Part shown: one piece after another, positions 1-8,387 of the stretch | Numbering within the stretch: position 1 is the first letter of the stretch | Layout: each line of letters starts with the position of its first letter | Source: Bacilli bacterium | Lineage (GTDB): Bacteria; Bacillota_I; Bacilli_A; RFN20; DUOF01 | Assembly: GCA_017517765.1 (NCBI GenBank) | Contig: JAFWYE010000010.1 | Location: forward strand, 94,872 to 158,871 | Length of the DNA: 64,000 bases | Direction of reading: 5' to 3' | The notes under the pieces: generated by a model | The model's input: the letters and a program-made list of their open reading frames with translations, nothing else | Told to the model about the DNA's origin: nothing | The model's database searches: none | Translations under genes and position numbers: made by a program

Positions 1-420
1 ACTTATCCATTTAGCTTCACATGCTTCATCAGGATTTAAAACTATATCACCATTATATTTACCAATAAATACATGGTCTAATTCATATTCATATAAATTA
101 TCATTATATTTGCTAGTATAAATAAAAGTATATAATTCTTCGATATCAGCCTTAATTCCTACTTCATCTTCTAATCTTTCAATAGCACTTTCTTTTATAT
201 TGGCACCCATTTTAGGATGTGAGCAACAAGTATTAGCCCAAAGTAGAGGACTATGATATTTGTGTGCAGCTCTTTTTTGAATCAATAATTCATAATTATC
301 ATTATAAATAAATATAGAAAATGCTCTATGTAGTTTAGGCTCTTTATGAGCATTTTCCTTAGTTTCTACTCCTAATTCATTATCAAATATATCTACTAAT
401 ACAACTTCATTTCTAAGCAT
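1..420 (-). CDS. idi: Isopentenyl-diphosphate delta-isomerase, type I (partial)
   Basis: Interconverts IPP and DMAPP, the final step that balances isoprenoid precursors from the mevalonate or MEP pathway; cytosolic. The 140 visible residues carry the type I (Nudix-fold) IDI pattern: the FSIFIYN strand, LLIQKRAAHKYHSP, a TCCSHP segment holding the catalytic Cys, the Nudix-like helix around ERLEDEVGI, and YEYELDH with the paired Glu residues expected for metal and catalysis. The gene runs off the left edge, so the C-terminus is missing. Start ATG at 420 follows GGTGAT. A promoter (TTGTAG, 17 nt, TATAAT) lies just upstream, so it appears to be its own transcription unit. Type I rather than the FMN-dependent type II enzyme is unusual for low-GC Firmicutes. 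Confidence 0.88.
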   Translation of the reverse strand, partial: MLRNEVVLVDIFDNELGVETKENAHKEPKLHRAFSIFIYNDNYELLIQKRAAHKYHSPLLWANTCCSHPKMGANIKESAIERLEDEVGIKADIEELYTFIYTSKYNDNLYEYELDHVFIGKYNGDIVLNPDEACEAKWIS

Positions 421-437
421 AATTTATCACCGAGTAA

Positions 438-466
438 ATTATACATAAATATACTCATTCCTACAA
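438..466 (-). promoter_or_regulatory. Sigma-A type promoter for idi
   Basis: On the minus strand, -35 TTGTAG (461-466), a 17-nt spacer and a perfect -10 TATAAT (438-443), with the idi start at 420. It follows directly after the terminator of the upstream gene. Confidence 0.55.
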
Positions 467-467
467 G

Positions 468-498
468 CAAAAAGAAAAAGACTAGCAATAACTAGTCT
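468..498 (-). terminator. Rho-independent terminator after the diaminopentanoate dehydrogenase gene
   Basis: Minus-strand hairpin AGACTAG / CTAGTCT (arms 479-485 and 492-498, 6-nt loop) followed by TTTTTCTTTTTG. Confidence 0.8.
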
Positions 499-558
499 AG
501 ATCTTAATTTAAATATAATTATCTACTAAAAATGTTTTTTATTATTTGTCTTTTTTTA

Positions 559-1584
559 TTATAAATGGAACTCCATTGGATAAGTTAAATATTCAACTTC
601 ATCTAACTTTTCACAAGTTACATATCCAGCTGGTGCTCTAAGTAATGAAGGAATTCTGTTTACTATAGTAGCACAAGTATGTTCAACAGTTGCAGGTTTT
701 ACTACGTGGAACTCAGTTGTAGGTTCTCCCTCAAACTTCCAATCACACATATCACCATCATCAGGTCCATATACCTTACCGATAGTTTCTTCTTGAATTG
801 TAATACCTTGCATTGTTTCAATAGTTACAACAGCAGACATTCCAATACAATTTCCTGCTTTAATAGTCTTACCTAAAGTTGAACTATATAAATCTTTATC
901 AATGATGTAAGGTACATTTTTTTGCTCAATTGATTTGATAGTTAAACCAAGTTTACTAACAATTGCTTCACTAGCATTCCAAGCATATGATGGTTCAAAT
1001 GTTTCTGGATGAGCAATTTCTTTTTCAAATTCTTCTGGAGTTAAATCACATCCATGAGCTTTAGCAAGAGCTAGACCATATTCGTCTACATTATAACTAT
1101 ATGCTCCAGTAATTTTTGTAATCTTATGACATCCTCCAGCTACTAGTGCAGGCATATTAATCCAGAAAATATCTTGCATACCACTACCAGTAACAGTACA
1201 ACCAGTTTCTTTAGCAAGAGCATCAATTCTATTAATCATTTCTGCAGATGTAGTCCAAGGATAAATTGCTTCTTCGCAAGTTGTAATTACATTTATCCCT
1301 CTAGCAACACACTTTTCTACATGATCATAAATATCTGGAATAAAACTAAATAATGTAACGATTGCTACATCAGCATCACATTCATCTAATACTGTATCAG
1401 CATCATTTGAAATTTTTACTCCAGTTTTAATTCCTAGTTCTGCAAAGTCACCTACATCCATACCAATGATGTCAGGATTAACATCGATTGCTCCAACAAT
1501 TTGAGCTCCTTTTTCATGAAGATATCTTAAAATATATTTAGACATCTTACCACAACCATATTGAACTACTTTAATTTTTTCCAT
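559..1584 (-). CDS. ord: 2,4-diaminopentanoate dehydrogenase-like NAD(P)-dependent oxidoreductase
   Basis: A 341-residue protein with an N-terminal Rossmann domain ([14 protein letters not shown], then an acidic residue in [10 protein letters not shown]) of the dihydrodipicolinate-reductase N-domain type, and a C-terminal catalytic domain. Length and N-terminal wording match 2,4-diaminopentanoate dehydrogenase (Ord) of oxidative ornithine fermentation in clostridia, which deaminates (2R,4S)-2,4-diaminopentanoate to 2-amino-4-oxopentanoate. Start ATG at 1584 is chosen because AGGAGG lies about 9 nt upstream; a longer reading frame to 1614 has no such site. None of the usual partners (ornithine racemase, ornithine aminomutase, ketothiolase subunits) is in this window, so the exact substrate is inferred. 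Bounded by terminators, hence monocistronic. Confidence 0.7.
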   Translation of the reverse strand: MEKIKVVQYGCGKMSKYILRYLHEKGAQIVGAIDVNPDIIGMDVGDFAELGIKTGVKISNDADTVLDECDADVAIVTLFSFIPDIYDHVEKCVARGINVITTCEEAIYPWTTSAEMINRIDALAKETGCTVTGSGMQDIFWINMPALVAGGCHKITKITGAYSYNVDEYGLALAKAHGCDLTPEEFEKEIAHPETFEPSYAWNASEAIVSKLGLTIKSIEQKNVPYIIDKDLYSSTLGKTIKAGNCIGMSAVVTIETMQGITIQEETIGKVYGPDDGDMCDWKFEGEPTTEFHVVKPATVEHTCATIVNRIPSLLRAPAGYVTCEKLDEVEYLTYPMEFHL

Positions 1585-1653
1585 GTTATATTTTCCTCCT
1601 TTTAAAAATAACATTTGTATTTAGTTTGGGACAAATATGAGAAAGTTAATCAA

Positions 1654-1674
1654 ATAAAAACGCCAAAAAGGCGT
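1654..1674 (-). terminator. Terminator after the 1682-2320 membrane protein gene
   Basis: Minus-strand hairpin ACGCC/GGCGT with a 5-nt T loop (1660-1674), followed by TTTTATTTG. Confidence 0.8.
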
Positions 1675-1681
1675 CTTAAAA

Positions 1682-2320
1682 TTATTTAGATTTTAGTTCT
1701 TCTAATTCTTTAGCTTTTGCTAATAATTCTTCATATTCAGATCTACTAATTTTTACATAGTTTCCTTTAGCCTCAGCAACATTGTCCCCTTGGACTTTAC
1801 TTGCAAGTACTGAAATAGTAATAAAGGCTACTACTGATAGAATAATCACAATCCAGAATAATGTAGAAATATCATCTAGTTTTATCCAACCATAACTACA
1901 AACTAAAATTAGTACAATTAGTAAGCTTAATATCGCATCGCAAACTATTTGAACAATGAAAAATTGCTTTCCTAATTTCAAATTGTTAGAAACAAGGAAA
2001 ATAAATAATACTGATAGTAAAGATACAGTTAATACGGCAAGATTAAATGTATCATTTTTTACAATACCCCAAATAAATAGAACCATAAAGATAAGTGATA
2101 ATCCAATTAGCCCAAAACTCACATATCCTAAGATTTTATTTTTTGAAAGCATTGTATGGCTTCTTAGACCAAAATACCCAGCTGCTGTAAGTGTAGCAGT
2201 AGTTGCTAAGATGCTCCCCTTAACACCTTCAAAGAAACTAATGCCAAATACTGTAAGAATTAGCATTAGGGCACATGCTCCAAGACAAGCCAATGTACCA
2301 ATGATTAGTCCTTTTTTCAT
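1682..2320 (-). CDS. Polytopic membrane protein of unknown function
   Basis: A 212-residue protein with about six hydrophobic segments, beginning with GLIIGTLACLGACALMLIL, and a polar C-terminal tail of about 30 residues rich in Glu, Lys and Leu (SEYEELLAKAKELEEL) that looks like a short cytosolic coiled coil. ATG at 2320 is used because AGGAGG precedes it closely; the 36 extra in-frame upstream codons are poor coding sequence. No enzymatic motif is visible and I do not recognise the family. It stands alone between two terminators. Confidence 0.7.
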   Translation of the reverse strand: MKKGLIIGTLACLGACALMLILTVFGISFFEGVKGSILATTATLTAAGYFGLRSHTMLSKNKILGYVSFGLIGLSLIFMVLFIWGIVKNDTFNLAVLTVSLLSVLFIFLVSNNLKLGKQFFIVQIVCDAILSLLIVLILVCSYGWIKLDDISTLFWIVIILSVVAFITISVLASKVQGDNVAEAKGNYVKISRSEYEELLAKAKELEELKSK

Positions 2321-2423
2321 ATCGTTTCCTCCTAAATAACTCAATGTTATCCTTACCCATATATTAATAAAATATACGTGTGTTTGGCAATATTTAGAGA
2401 ATTTTTTTATATGTATGTAAAAT

Positions 2424-2452
2424 ATCAAAAAAAAGAGGTCATTACCTCTTTT
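2424..2452 (-). terminator. Second tandem terminator downstream of the 2511-3368 gene
   Basis: Hairpin AAAAGAGGT / ACCTCTTTT (2431-2439 with 2444-2452, 4-nt loop) followed on the minus strand by a T run. Confidence 0.65.
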
Positions 2453-2483
2453 AAATTATTACATTTTAAATTTCTTTGTGAAA

Positions 2484-2512
2484 ACAAAAAAATCTAAGAT
2501 TTCTCTTAGATT
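2484..2512 (-). terminator. Terminator overlapping the stop of the 2511-3368 gene
   Basis: Arms 2491-2498 and 2505-2512 (AATCTAAG / CTTAGATT), 6-nt loop, then TTTTTTG on the minus strand. The TAA stop lies in the 5' arm. Confidence 0.75.
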
Positions 2513-3368
2513 ATTTTCTTATTATTTTTGGTAGTTTATTGAATGCTTTAACTAAATTATTGTATTCAGCGATATACTTGTATTTATCCTCTTCTGTCTT
2601 ATAAGTATCATTAAGGGCACTAATGCAATCTCTTAGTGCATATATCTTAACTAATCCAGAATTTGTATTTACTTTATGAGCTTTAATAAATGCTAAATCA
2701 GACTTATGTATTAATTCAGCCATTCTATCATCATCTTGTAAAGGTGTTTCAAGAACATATTGAGCTCTTACTATATAGTCTGATATATCTTCATATTGAG
2801 ATAAATCTATTAGTGCATTTTCTGCTATGATTCTTTGTCCTCTTAGTAAATCTTCTATTGCCTCGGGATTAGTTTTAACTCCTTTATCATGCATTTCAAA
2901 TGTTTCTATTAGCGCATCATAATCTTCCCCATATGCTTCTTTTAATTTTGCATTATTTATACAATCACTAAAAGTATAATAGAAAGTTCCTGTTTTTATA
3001 TGTTTAGCATATTCAAGAATTGCCTCTTTTAGTTCAATACTCTTATCAGGCATAGATTTGATTTTAAATATTTTCTTTAATCCAATATTTATTGCAATTT
3101 TCTTTTCAATATCAGTTAAATATGAATGTTTATCATCTAAATATTTTTTTAATAAAATTTTTGTATATTCAAGTTCTATTAATTTGCTTTTTTTAACATC
3201 TAGCTTTAGAGTTTCTTTTTTTACAAGTTCTCTGATGCTTAAATTAGGATCTATGTCTTCTTTTTTTATTCTTTTTAAATATGATAATTTTACATTATCT
3301 AATAAACTTTCTTTCATTAATAAACTGATTACGTTGTTTTTAGCTTTATTAAATTCTCTCTCTAACAT
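2511..3368 (-). CDS. Hypothetical helical cytosolic protein
   Basis: A 285-residue, Lys/Glu/Leu-rich protein with no signal peptide, no membrane segment and no motif I recognise. The first half is dense in charged helices (LSYLKRIKKEDIDPNLSIRELVKKE); the second half carries LRGQRIIAENALIDLSQYEDIS, which looks like further helical bundle. ATG at 3368 follows GGAGGTAATT, a near-consensus ribosome site, and is preferred over the upstream in-frame ATG at 3401. Separated from its neighbours by terminators, so it is probably transcribed alone. No function is proposed. Confidence 0.65.
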   Translation of the reverse strand: MLEREFNKAKNNVISLLMKESLLDNVKLSYLKRIKKEDIDPNLSIRELVKKETLKLDVKKSKLIELEYTKILLKKYLDDKHSYLTDIEKKIAINIGLKKIFKIKSMPDKSIELKEAILEYAKHIKTGTFYYTFSDCINNAKLKEAYGEDYDALIETFEMHDKGVKTNPEAIEDLLRGQRIIAENALIDLSQYEDISDYIVRAQYVLETPLQDDDRMAELIHKSDLAFIKAHKVNTNSGLVKIYALRDCISALNDTYKTEEDKYKYIAEYNNLVKAFNKLPKIIRK

Positions 3369-3507
3369 AATTACCTCCATATTTATCGTTACTACTAACA
3401 TTATTTTACTAGAGCAAAGATACTATTTCAAGGATTATTTTTGATACTAATCTATATAATTTAATTAATAAGTAGTATAATTCATATTAGTGTTTTGGAG
3501 GTTTTAT

Positions 3508-4398
3508 ATGAAAAGTCATAAAAATATCTTAATAGCTTTTTTACTAAATCTTTTCTTTTCTATTTTTGAATTAATCGGAGGAATTTTTACTAAGAGTGTA
3601 GCTATTATATCTGATTCTATTCATGATATAGGTGATGCATGTAGTATAGGTGTATCATTCTTTTTAGAAAAGAAGAGTAAAAGAAAACCTGATAGTAAAT
3701 ATACATATGGGTATTCAAGGTACTCTGTTATAGGAAGTGTAATTACTGTATTAATACTATTAGTTGGTTCATTTATTGTTATATATAATGCCATTTTAAG
3801 AATTATTAATCCTGTAGACATTAATTATGATGGTATGATTATATTTGCTATTGTAGGTGTATTAGTTAATTTGCTTGCTGCATTTGTTACTCATAAGGGT
3901 GAATCACTAAATCAAAAGGCTGTAAGTCTTCATATGATCGAAGATGTTTTGGGTTGGGCTGTAGTATTAATTGGTGCTATTGTAATTAAATTTACTAACT
4001 TTGTAATTATAGATCCAATTTTATCTATTTGTGTTGCCATATATATCATTATTCATGCTTTCTCACATTTAAAAGAAGCTTTAGATTTATTCTTAGAAAA
4101 AACTCCTGAAAATATAGACCTTGAAGAAATTAAACATCATTTATTAGAAATTGAAGGTATAAAAGGTGTACATCATATTCATGTATGGAGTATGGATGGA
4201 ATAAATAACTATGCTACAATGCATGTAGTAACTAACTTTCCTACACATGAATTAAAGCATGAAATAAAAGAAGAGTTAAATGAACATGGTATAAATCATG
4301 TGACAATCGAATTTGAAAGTGAAGATGAAGTGTGTGATAGTCATGAGTGTGTAGTTAATCATAGTGGTAATCACCATCATCACCATCACCATCATTAA
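3508..4398 (+). CDS. Cation diffusion facilitator (CDF) zinc-type exporter with poly-His tail
   Basis: A 296-residue proton-coupled divalent metal exporter of the CDF family in the cytoplasmic membrane. Six membrane segments are visible. The transmembrane metal site is H39-x3-D43 in TM2 (SIHDIGDA) and H142-x3-D146 in TM5 (LHMIEDVLGW); the HxxxD/HxxxD pair is typical of zinc-preferring CDFs such as CzcD and ZitB. A cytosolic C-terminal domain starts near residue 205 (IEGIKGVHHIHVWSMDG). The protein ends in a natural run of eight His residues, probably an extra metal-binding or buffering tail. Start ATG at 3508 follows GGAGG. A strong terminator follows, so it is monocistronic. Confidence 0.92.
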   Translation: MKSHKNILIAFLLNLFFSIFELIGGIFTKSVAIISDSIHDIGDACSIGVSFFLEKKSKRKPDSKYTYGYSRYSVIGSVITVLILLVGSFIVIYNAILRIINPVDINYDGMIIFAIVGVLVNLLAAFVTHKGESLNQKAVSLHMIEDVLGWAVVLIGAIVIKFTNFVIIDPILSICVAIYIIIHAFSHLKEALDLFLEKTPENIDLEEIKHHLLEIEGIKGVHHIHVWSMDGINNYATMHVVTNFPTHELKHEIKEELNEHGINHVTIEFESEDEVCDSHECVVNHSGNHHHHHHHH

Positions 4399-4424
4399 AT
4401 CCTAAATCAATTTTAGGATTTTTT
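4398..4424 (+). terminator. Terminator after the CDF exporter
   Basis: AATCCTAAA / TTTAGGATT (4398-4406 with 4412-4420), 5-nt loop, followed by TTTTATTT. Confidence 0.85.
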
Positions 4425-4482
4425 ATTTAATTGTTTGGTTAATATAAGTTTTAGTTTAAAATAATAACAAGGAGTGATATAT

Positions 4483-5226
4483 ATGGATAAACCACAAAAT
4501 ATTTATGATAACGAAAAGTTTTATAAAGATTATAGAGATATGAGAGAAAAAGGATTAAATGCTAATGAACTTATTGAAATTCCTATAATGAAGGATATGT
4601 TACCTGATCTAAAAGGAAAAAGAATATTGGATTTAGGTTGTGGTAATGGAGGAATGTCTAAGTATTTTATTGAAAAAGGAGCCAAAAGTGTTCTTGCTAT
4701 TGATTTATCTAGTAACATGATTAATGAAGCTAAAGAAAAAAATAATGCTGAAAATATAACTTATGTAGTATTAGGTATGGAAGATATATCTAAAATTGAA
4801 GGAAAATTTGATATTGTATTTTCTTCATTAGCTTTCCACTATGTTAAAGACTACGATAAATTAGTAAAAGATATCTATAACCTTTTAGATGAAAATGGTA
4901 TATTAATTTATTCTCAAGAGCATCCTATTGCCACTGCTAGCAAATACCATAAAGAAATGAAAAGCTATATATTTTTAGATGAAAAAAGATACTATGTAGT
5001 TAGTAACTATAATGAAAATGGTGAGAGAAAAATGTTTTGGAACGTTGATGGGGTTATAAAATATCATAGAAACTTTTCTTATACTATTAATACATTAATT
5101 CAAAACAAATATAACTTACTAGAGGTCAGAGAAAGTACAGCTAGTGAAGAAGCAATAAAATTAAATAGCAAGTATGAAAATCAAAATGATAGACCATATT
5201 TCTTGTTTATAAAAGCAAGTAAATAA
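4483..5226 (+). CDS. Class I SAM-dependent methyltransferase
   Basis: A 247-residue cytosolic methyltransferase. SAM-binding motif I is ILDLGCGNGGMSKYF near residue 47, followed by the acidic end of strand 2 (VLAIDLSSNMI) and the post-motif segment FDIVFSSLAFHYVKDY. The pattern is that of the UbiE/type-11 small-molecule methyltransferases. The C-terminal part (YFLFIKASK) is short. The substrate cannot be read from the sequence. ATG at 4483 is chosen because AAGGAG ends 8 nt upstream; a GTG nine bases earlier would lie inside that site. It stands between two terminators. Confidence 0.85.
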   Translation: MDKPQNIYDNEKFYKDYRDMREKGLNANELIEIPIMKDMLPDLKGKRILDLGCGNGGMSKYFIEKGAKSVLAIDLSSNMINEAKEKNNAENITYVVLGMEDISKIEGKFDIVFSSLAFHYVKDYDKLVKDIYNLLDENGILIYSQEHPIATASKYHKEMKSYIFLDEKRYYVVSNYNENGERKMFWNVDGVIKYHRNFSYTINTLIQNKYNLLEVRESTASEEAIKLNSKYENQNDRPYFLFIKASK

Positions 5227-5250
5227 AAAGTTCTCATCCGAGAACTTTTT
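5225..5250. terminator. Bidirectional terminator between convergent genes
   Basis: AAAAGTTCTC / GAGAACTTTT with loop ATCC; T run on the plus side and matching A run, so it can serve both the methyltransferase and the minus-strand operon. Confidence 0.85.
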
Positions 5251-5634
5251 TTATTCTTCATTTAATAATTCATTAGCTAAATTAATTATTTCTTCACCAT
5301 ACTTAGCTTTTAATTTTTTAAGTATTCTTGCATATACTGGATAAGCAATAGAAATTAATATAATACCAATTATAGATGATGGTATACCTAAATACCAAAA
5401 CTCAGTAATCTCTAAAAAGAAAGACATACCAAGTCCAAAAAATAATAAACCAATTACTCCTAGAGTAATAGACACAATAATTGGAGTTTGTTTCACTTTT
5501 TTATCAAGTAATCGTAATCTATCTATTTTAGAAGTAGAGGGATCATTAACTACATATTGTCTTTTAATATTTTCAATTTCTTTTCTTTCCTCACTAGTTG
5601 GAGCATTATATTTATATTCAAACTTCCTAGACAT
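5251..5634 (-). CDS. Small two-TM membrane protein, paralogue of 8388-8735
   Basis: A 127-residue protein: polar N-terminus with the segment TSKIDRLRLLDKKVKQTP, two membrane helices (about residues 52-72 and 80-102), and a basic/acidic tail ending in NLANELLNEE. The same layout, with matching LDxKVKxxP, IG(S/L)L(V/F), GxGM and LxNELLNE words, recurs in the protein at 8388-8735, so the two are paralogues bracketing the two-component system. This one is the last gene of that operon: its ribosome site GGAGGT overlaps the histidine kinase stop. I recall similar clostridial proteins carrying the unsupported database name 'dihydropteridine reductase'; no reductase motif is present. Function unknown. 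Confidence 0.75.
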   Translation of the reverse strand: MSRKFEYKYNAPTSEERKEIENIKRQYVVNDPSTSKIDRLRLLDKKVKQTPIIVSITLGVIGLLFFGLGMSFFLEITEFWYLGIPSSIIGIILISIAYPVYARILKKLKAKYGEEIINLANELLNEE

Positions 5635-6666
5635 TTAAATTACCTCCTTTACCTTTATTATAAAAGTTGTGCCTACACCTTTTTCACTTTCTACTTGGAT
5701 ACTACCACCCATTACATCAATAATTTTCTTTACAAGCGATAAGCCAAGCCCATTACCTTCACTTGAATGGGATGTATCACCTTGATAAAATTTATCAAAG
5801 ATTCTTTTACCTGTTTCTTCGTCCATTCCAATTCCATTATCTTTAACACTAACTACATATAAATCATTTTCTTTTTTTAGATCTACTTCAATAGTACCAT
5901 CTGTGTTACTAAATTTAATTGCATTACTCATGAGATTATTAAAGATAATTTCCATATAACTTTCTTCACTATTTATATATAAGTTTTCTTCAATATTACA
6001 AATTAAGTTAATGTTTTTTTCTTCTAAAATTGTTTCAAATTGTAATATTTGGTTAGTTAAAACTTCACTTAAATTAAACTTTGTATATTCTGGTAGTAAT
6101 TTATTATTCTCTAATTTATTTAATTTTAATATATTTGTAATTAAATTATTAAGCTTATAACACGATGCGTTTAAAGCATGTAAATACTTTTTCTTTTCTT
6201 CTTCTTTTAAATTTTTATCTTCTAATAATTTAGCATAGCTTTGAATAACATTAATTGGAGTTTTTATTTCATGAGAGACATTTGCGATGAAATCAGTTTT
6301 TAATATTTCACTTTTTGATAATTCGCTTGCCATATTATTTAAATTTTCTTTAATAATATCAAATTCATCTAAACACTCATATGAGTGAGTAGGGGTTAAT
6401 TTGATAGAAAAATCTCCTTTAGTTATTTTATCTGTTGCCTTAAGTATTTCATTTACGGGCTTATCTATCATTATTTTCCTACGAAAATGATCTAAAAATG
6501 CTAGTATAGTGGCACTAAATACTGTAACTAAAACTAATATTAATGCTATAAGAAATACATTTTTATCACTAATTTTAGAATACGTTAGTATTGCTAAAGT
6601 AGTACATATGGCACTAGCAATGACGAATCCTGAATATCCTAGTAATGTATATTGCCAATGTTTCAT
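5635..6666 (-). CDS. Sensor histidine kinase
   Basis: A 343-residue membrane sensor kinase. Two hydrophobic segments (about 8-30 and 37-58) with almost no extracytoplasmic loop suggest an intramembrane-sensing type. A HAMP-like linker (KPVNEILKATDKITKGDF) precedes the dimerisation domain, where H132 in VSHEIKTP is the phosphoacceptor. The ATPase domain shows the N box (NNLMSNAIKFS), G1 (VKDNGIGMD) and G2 (GNGLGLSLVKKI). Its ATG overlaps the response regulator stop by 4 bases (ATGA), so the two are translationally coupled. Because almost no loop is exposed, the upstream membrane protein of the same operon may provide the input; that is inference. Confidence 0.93.
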   Translation of the reverse strand: MKHWQYTLLGYSGFVIASAICTTLAILTYSKISDKNVFLIALILVLVTVFSATILAFLDHFRRKIMIDKPVNEILKATDKITKGDFSIKLTPTHSYECLDEFDIIKENLNNMASELSKSEILKTDFIANVSHEIKTPINVIQSYAKLLEDKNLKEEEKKKYLHALNASCYKLNNLITNILKLNKLENNKLLPEYTKFNLSEVLTNQILQFETILEEKNINLICNIEENLYINSEESYMEIIFNNLMSNAIKFSNTDGTIEVDLKKENDLYVVSVKDNGIGMDEETGKRIFDKFYQGDTSHSSEGNGLGLSLVKKIIDVMGGSIQVESEKGVGTTFIIKVKEVI

Positions 6667-7334
6667 TTTAAAATCACCTTATATCCAAGACCATGAACTG
6701 TTTGAATTTCAAATCCATCACAATTTTTGGTTTTATCTCTTAATTTAGCCATATAAACATCTACAGTTCTAGAAGTAGCACTACTGTCAAATCCCCAGAA
6801 ATCCTCCATTAATTTTCCTCTTGTAAAAGTCTTTTTTGGGTAACTAAGCATAGCATATAAAATATCGAATTCTCTTACTGTAAAAGAAATTTCTTCCCCA
6901 TTAATAGAAACAGTTCTCTCTTCCTTATTCATTTTTAAATTACCTACTATTAATTCTTTACTAATACTTATATTTAATCTACGAATAATAGCATTTACTT
7001 TAAATACTAATTCATCAAAATCAAATGGTTTAGTTATATAGTCATCTACACCAATTTTATATCCTAATTGTTTAGAGGGCTTATCATCTCTAGCAGACAT
7101 AAAAATTATAGGTATAATTTCATTTACTTCTCTAATTTTTTTGGCTAGTTCATAACCATCTAATTCTGGCATCATAATATCACTAATTATTAAATCAAAT
7201 CTTTCGCTAGAAAACTTATTGTATGCCTCTAATCCATTAAAACAAGAAACAATATTATATCCTGCCTCTTTTAAATATGATGTTGCAAGAAAGTTTAAAT
7301 CTTTGTCATCTTCTACTATTAAAATATTTATCAT
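6663..7334 (-). CDS. OmpR/PhoB-type response regulator
   Basis: A 223-residue DNA-binding response regulator. The receiver domain has the acidic pair in LIVEDDKD, the phosphorylation site D52 in ISDIMMPE, a switch Ser in FMSARDD and the Lys in ITKPFDFDE. The C-terminal winged-helix domain (SFTVREFDILYAML to TSRTVDVYMAKLRDK) is of the OmpR class. ATG at 7334 follows GGGAGGAAGAG, and overlaps the preceding gene's TGA by 4 bases; the stop likewise overlaps the kinase start. The operon order, membrane protein then regulator then kinase then small membrane protein, suggests autoregulation, but no operator repeat was identified. Confidence 0.94.
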   Translation of the reverse strand: MINILIVEDDKDLNFLATSYLKEAGYNIVSCFNGLEAYNKFSSERFDLIISDIMMPELDGYELAKKIREVNEIIPIIFMSARDDKPSKQLGYKIGVDDYITKPFDFDELVFKVNAIIRRLNISISKELIVGNLKMNKEERTVSINGEEISFTVREFDILYAMLSYPKKTFTRGKLMEDFWGFDSSATSRTVDVYMAKLRDKTKNCDGFEIQTVHGLGYKVILK

Positions 7335-8305
7335 AACTCTTCCTCCCAATCTTGCATTAATATCTTTTTATATCCTTTATCTAACATGATTCCATCTAAT
7401 TTTTTTATTAATGTAGAATCTTTAAAATGATGTATTAAAGCACCACCTGCATATACAAAAATCAATATTTCTGATAATACAATAATTAATATTTTAATAT
7501 AAATATTCCAAGAAAAAATTGGACTTTTACCTTTTATAATATGACCATTTATTTTATTTTCTTCTTTTACTCCAACATAAGTATAATTTCCATAAAATTT
7601 GCTATCAGTTAAGACAATTTCAATTTTTTCTTCGTTTATTACATTAGCTTCATTAATTGCCTCATATACATTATGTTCTCTATCTACAATACTAATTCTA
7701 GGGGCAACAAATATATAACAAGCAATTAAATAAATAACAAATCCTACAATTAATCCAAATATTCCATTTAATAATCGCGTATCAGTTTCACCCACGGCAC
7801 TAGTTAAAGCAACTTCAGTTAAAACTATTGCAGTTAATGCACTACATAAATTAATAAGTTTAATGTTTCTATAATAATGGCCTTTACCAACTACCCTAAA
7901 GCATCCAAATATTGCTACACCAAGCTCTATAAAGGATACACAAGCAATAACTATTCCTAGAATCATATCATATTTCATTACAGAAACATCAGTAAATATC
8001 ATTCTCCCCATATATATTGCATACATTACTCCAGCAATTAGTAAAAATGATCCAACAAGAGCATTTCTTTTTTTAAATATTTTTTCTTCTGGCTTAGTTA
8101 TACCCTTATAACAAACATATTTTGAAAGCATAATAAATAGGTTTACTATACCGGCAATTAAAAAGAAAACAGTAGTAAATATAGATATAATAGCCTTAGA
8201 TATTGCTAAAGTAGCATTAAAAATAATAGAGACTTTGGTATTAAATATAGCTCTATTTTCAAATGATAGTTTTCTATATTTATTAACTAATTCCATTACC
8301 TTCAT
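7331..8305 (-). CDS. Polytopic membrane protein preceding the two-component system
   Basis: A 324-residue integral membrane protein with about six membrane segments in the first 200 residues (for example IISIFTTVFFLIAGIVNLFIML and YDMILGIVIACVSFIELGVAIFG), a soluble loop of about 65 residues (SIVDREHNVYEAINEANVINEEKIEIVLTDSKFY is part of it), and a final membrane helix (ILIIVLSEILIFVYAGGALI). No transporter or enzyme motif is recognised. The 4-base overlap with the response regulator suggests co-translation and a role in sensing or as the accessory sensor of the kinase. ATG at 8305 is chosen for AAAGGTGA upstream; a second ATG two codons on is also possible. Confidence 0.7.
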   Translation of the reverse strand: MKVMELVNKYRKLSFENRAIFNTKVSIIFNATLAISKAIISIFTTVFFLIAGIVNLFIMLSKYVCYKGITKPEEKIFKKRNALVGSFLLIAGVMYAIYMGRMIFTDVSVMKYDMILGIVIACVSFIELGVAIFGCFRVVGKGHYYRNIKLINLCSALTAIVLTEVALTSAVGETDTRLLNGIFGLIVGFVIYLIACYIFVAPRISIVDREHNVYEAINEANVINEEKIEIVLTDSKFYGNYTYVGVKEENKINGHIIKGKSPIFSWNIYIKILIIVLSEILIFVYAGGALIHHFKDSTLIKKLDGIMLDKGYKKILMQDWEEEL

Positions 8306-8340
8306 ACTTTCACCTTTTTCATAAAAATTATAACATCTAA

Positions 8341-8381
8341 AAAAAAACAAACAAAGAGATATGCTAGCAAAACATATCTCT
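8341..8381 (-). terminator. Terminator after the 8388-8735 gene
   Basis: AGAGATATG / CATATCTCT (8355-8363 with 8373-8381) followed on the minus strand by TTGTTTGTTTTTTT. It separates this gene from the two-component operon. Confidence 0.8.
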
Positions 8382-8387
8382 TATTTT

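Noticed and set aside
679..876. Plus-strand 65-codon frame inside the dehydrogenase gene
   Set aside because: Lies wholly inside a well-supported gene on the other strand and has low-complexity composition.
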